A stretch of 64,000 nt of DNA from Shinella zoogloeoides (GTDB lineage: Bacteria > Pseudomonadota > Alphaproteobacteria > Rhizobiales > Rhizobiaceae): contig NZ_CP131131.1 of NCBI RefSeq assembly GCF_033705735.1, forward strand, positions 1,798,001 through 1,862,000. Reading direction: 5' to 3'. Shown here one piece after another: positions 62,801-64,000 of this stretch (its first letter is position 1; each line of letters begins with the position of its first letter). The notes beneath the pieces are model-generated. The model did not search any database. It was not told the DNA's origin and saw nothing but the letters and a program-made list of their open reading frames with translations. The position numbers and the translations under genes are program-made.

Positions 62801-63146
62801 CGGTCATGCGCACCGAGAGGCCGCTGCCGGCGATCAGCCGTCGCAGCGCCGCGGCGGGCGGCATCTGCCCGGAAACCGCCTGCGAGCGCTTGCCGGAAAG
62901 CGCGCTTGCGGAATAGCCGACCTGCCAGCCGGTCGCGCGAATGAAGGCATCGAGCGCATCGGGCAAGGGCTGGGCCGGGATGGAGAAGGCAACGCCCCTG
63001 GTCTCCATGGAGACGCGGCTCGTCTTCTGCTGGGCGACCGCCTCGGCGGGCGTCATCGCAACGCTCGCCAATACCGTCGACGCCAGAAGCGCCCAACGGG
63101 TCGTCCTGCTGCCATGCCTCTTGTCGATACCACCGGCTTTCGCCAT
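59871..63146 (-). CDS. transducer-type TonB-dependent receptor fused to an Omp25-like 8-stranded barrel
   Basis: A 1091-residue outer-membrane protein. In order: signal sequence (about 15-40, ending AEAVAQQ); STN signalling domain (about 53-105, FSIPAQPLPDALDAFIRATG); TonB box-like EAITVDG (145-151); plug (about 155-275); a 22-stranded receptor barrel ending near residue 875 (VYYVEPLSLTRVPSPGRTIRVSL). The last 205 residues are a separate domain: YDWTGFHAGLHAG, VVLGVGGEFSWSN, FAGVHGRIGYAIGDILIFGKAGYA, FSGWTAGGGIEYAL and the terminal IKLGVNYRF, typical of Omp25/RopB-like barrels. The frame is continuous. A hemoprotein or siderophore ligand is likely because the receptor half resembles the hemoglobin/transferrin group and fecR lies upstream. 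Confidence 0.85.
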   Translation of the reverse strand: MAKAGGIDKRHGSRTTRWALLASTVLASVAMTPAEAVAQQKTSRVSMETRGVAFSIPAQPLPDALDAFIRATGWQVGYSASALSGKRSQAVSGQMPPAAALRRLIAGSGLSVRMTGPTTAALVDLQATGTIDGAAADADGSTVLEAITVDGARTGNGADDPYVASDSSAYITGDQIERYRGASPADILKGAPGVYSGQSRASGGIDANIRGLQGQGRVPVTVDGAQNSTAMYRGYQGIANSTFIDPDFIGGVAVEKGPSTSATGAGAIGGMVSMRTLNADDIIPEGENFGARMKIEGSSNTTSPWTSLSKRHLALSGERDTAGYLWTLPGSKVDRPGLFDINSGSASLVLAGRSENVDILGGFSRRVSGNYHAGRNGSGAPSPAACDDAAGRDCALDWYEKGLSIYLPGEEVLNTSQDIYSGLLKGTFRFGDDHTLELGYSLYDSTFGEQYATELATDSDSTYQRNPSHIRVDTLTSRYHWDPESDLVDLKWNLWGSWLDEETQAVDGTITKESQMRGTDLSNTSRFQTSFGDISLQYGLSYLHEETRPLDVGGNVAPRNGERWEASAFTNAGWQALDWLKLDGGLRYHRFESRNNAPGNTDPVQTDDALDYSSTLTVTPLEGWNVYGSYKNAARLPSLFESAGGFATVVDPNLRPETSKTWEFGTNLTREGVFDGDDSLRLKVGYFDSTIDDYINRTRVNSTTMRIRNIEQAKFSGVDLSARYERGGFTAELGGSYYTNVEYCVTVATCANSSLASDYATNYVPPEYQVNLTLTQTLLDERLSLSSRFSHIGPRAAGAQAPGQGGASLIAQIPWKPYTIVDVWASYKLTDYATLSLAVENLTDVYYVEPLSLTRVPSPGRTIRVSLTTDLSASSLEGALGLDDADTYDWTGFHAGLHAGTGLTSFQMADFSQNGMNPQNYSFGDTSGYAAGFQMGYDYQLANNVVLGVGGEFSWSNTHKDMVITGIQGGEVDTNWFAGVHGRIGYAIGDILIFGKAGYAVADMDGKYKRARRIAGQLVWSEASDNSRFSGWTAGGGIEYALSDKVTVTGEYSFANLSHGSFETPELNGIAYRWKGKPRMDQIKLGVNYRF

Positions 63147-63176
63147 TTCCCTACCCCTTCAAACGTCGTCGGATGC

Positions 63177-63201
63177 GGCGGCGGCATCCCCTGCCGCCGC
63201 C
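63177..63201 (-). other. stem-loop in the fecR-receptor gap
   Basis: A perfect 10-base stem GGCGGCGGCA/TGCCGCCGCC with a 5-base loop lies 31 bp before the receptor start and about 50 bp after fecR. There is no U-run. It may separate fecR and receptor messages. Confidence 0.5.
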
Positions 63202-63253
63202 AATACCCATTCGACGTAAGCCGCCGGGCAATCTCACAAAAAAACTTGAGAAT

Positions 63254-64000
63254 TTATCGAAGGATTATGACGCCGCCCGGAAGGCGGGTCCATTTCGCCC
63301 CGACGACTTCCGCCAGGCTGCGGATCGCGTTCTCGGCTTCCTCCAGGCGATAGTTGCCGCTGACCAGCACGTCCGCAGCGCGATCGTTCAGCGTGATGAC
63401 CCGCCCGCCGTAATAGCGGGAGAGCTCGCGGATCACCGCGCCGAACGGCTTGGAATAGAAGATCACCCGACCCTCGCGCCATGCGAGGTCACGCACGGGA
63501 TCGGCCGGACGGATGGGGGAGAGCGCATCCTCCTCCACCTCGATCATCTCGCCGGGCCGGAGTTCCACGCCCTGCCCACGGTCCGGCAGGCGGGCGACAT
63601 CGACCCGTCCGCGCTCCAGAACGACGCGGTCGCCTTCATCGCCGGAGCGGACGGCGAAGGACGTTCCCTTCACCTCGGCCTCGCCATAGCGCCCGGCGAC
63701 CCTGAAGGGGTGGGCCGGATCGTGCCTGACGTCGAACCACGCCTCGCCGTCCAGCACGCGCACGTCGCGCCGACCGCCTTCGAAGTCGAGCGCGACCGCG
63801 CTTGCCGTATTCAGCAGCATCCGCGAGCCGTCCGGCAGAGTGACATCCTTCTGCTCGCCGGCGGCCGTCAGATAATCCGCCTGCCAGCGGATCAGGAGCG
63901 CGGGATATTCCAGCACGCCGACGACGAGAGCGATGCACGCGGCCATCGCCGCCACGGTCCTCATCCCGGGTCGGCGCGCCGACCGGCCGCTTGCGGGAAC
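63254..64000 (-). CDS. FecR-family anti-sigma factor (partial)
   Basis: The frame is open to the right edge of the window; about 248 residues are visible and the N-terminal sigma-binding part lies outside. Visible are one membrane helix (MAACIALVVGVLEYPALLI), the FecR beta domain (TLPDGSRMLLNTASAVALDFEGGRRDVRVLDGEAWF split at about 30 residues, VKGTSFAVRS) and the C-terminal DUF4974/STN-like region (FGAVIRELSRYYGGRVI to LPGGVIILR). FecR proteins relay ligand binding at the receptor STN domain to an ECF sigma factor in the cytoplasm. The sigma gene is expected beyond the right edge. The adjacent receptor has the matching STN domain. Confidence 0.85.
   Translation of the reverse strand, partial: VPASGRSARRPGMRTVAAMAACIALVVGVLEYPALLIRWQADYLTAAGEQKDVTLPDGSRMLLNTASAVALDFEGGRRDVRVLDGEAWFDVRHDPAHPFRVAGRYGEAEVKGTSFAVRSGDEGDRVVLERGRVDVARLPDRGQGVELRPGEMIEVEEDALSPIRPADPVRDLAWREGRVIFYSKPFGAVIRELSRYYGGRVITLNDRAADVLVSGNYRLEEAENAIRSLAEVVGAKWTRLPGGVIILR

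Overview
The window is GC-rich, densely packed alphaproteobacterial DNA. Gene content points to the Rhizobiales, most likely the Rhizobiaceae (Shinella, Ensifer, Rhizobium or Agrobacterium relatives). The pointers are a bcsN-type cellulose operon, napEFDABC, nirK-nirV, nnrR and nnrS, norEFCBQD, and an Omp25-like beta-barrel. This placement is inference from gene content; no rRNA or tRNA is present. The many importers with local regulators would suit a chromid or megaplasmid, but nothing in the sequence proves that.

Left part (1-38 kb): transport and catabolism plus cellulose. (a) 1-5.4 kb: a ribose-type sugar ABC importer (two permeases, a double ATPase) with a D-tagatose/psicose 3-epimerase-like enzyme, divergent from an AraC-family regulator; no binding protein is seen before the left edge. 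(b) 5.4-14.5 kb: a cellulose synthase operon, bcsN-bcsA-bcsB-TPR protein-GH6 glycosidase. (c) 14.7-20.3 kb: a BMP-family nucleoside ABC importer with a nucleoside hydrolase. (d) 20.5-28.6 kb: a second sugar importer with a LacI regulator. Here one permease is fused in frame to a strictosidine synthase/SMP-30-like beta-propeller, and a separate propeller protein follows. (e) 28.7-31.0 kb: an aminotransferase, AhpD-like and quinone oxidoreductase operon, with a divergent LysR gene. (f) 32.2-38.1 kb: a second BMP-type importer ending in a cytosine deaminase-family enzyme with an unusual active-site residue.

Right part (38-60 kb): a denitrification island. It holds nsrR and a small DUF gene, a 49-aa membrane protein, a MYG1 homologue, napEFDABC, a Crp/Fnr regulator (probable NnrR), nirV, nirK, nnrS, a four-gene accessory operon (DUF2249 with a Cys tail, NnrS-like membrane protein, double DUF2249, MIP18-type protein), hemN, norEFCBQD and a 51-aa membrane protein. 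Six palindromes of the form TTGnn-N4-nnCAA lie before the nir, nnrS, accessory, hemN, norC and norE/small-ORF units. One perfect FNR box (TTGAT-N4-ATCAA) precedes nap. The window encodes nitrate to nitrous oxide; no nos genes are visible.

Right end (59.9-64 kb): a transducer-type TonB-dependent receptor that carries an extra C-terminal 8-stranded outer-membrane barrel, preceded by a FecR anti-sigma gene cut by the window edge.

Two general observations stand out. GC-rich stem-loops sit directly behind the first, probably abundant, product in several operons (three binding-protein genes, nirK, norB, fecR). Two intact genes are too short for ordinary ORF calling (49 and 51 aa).
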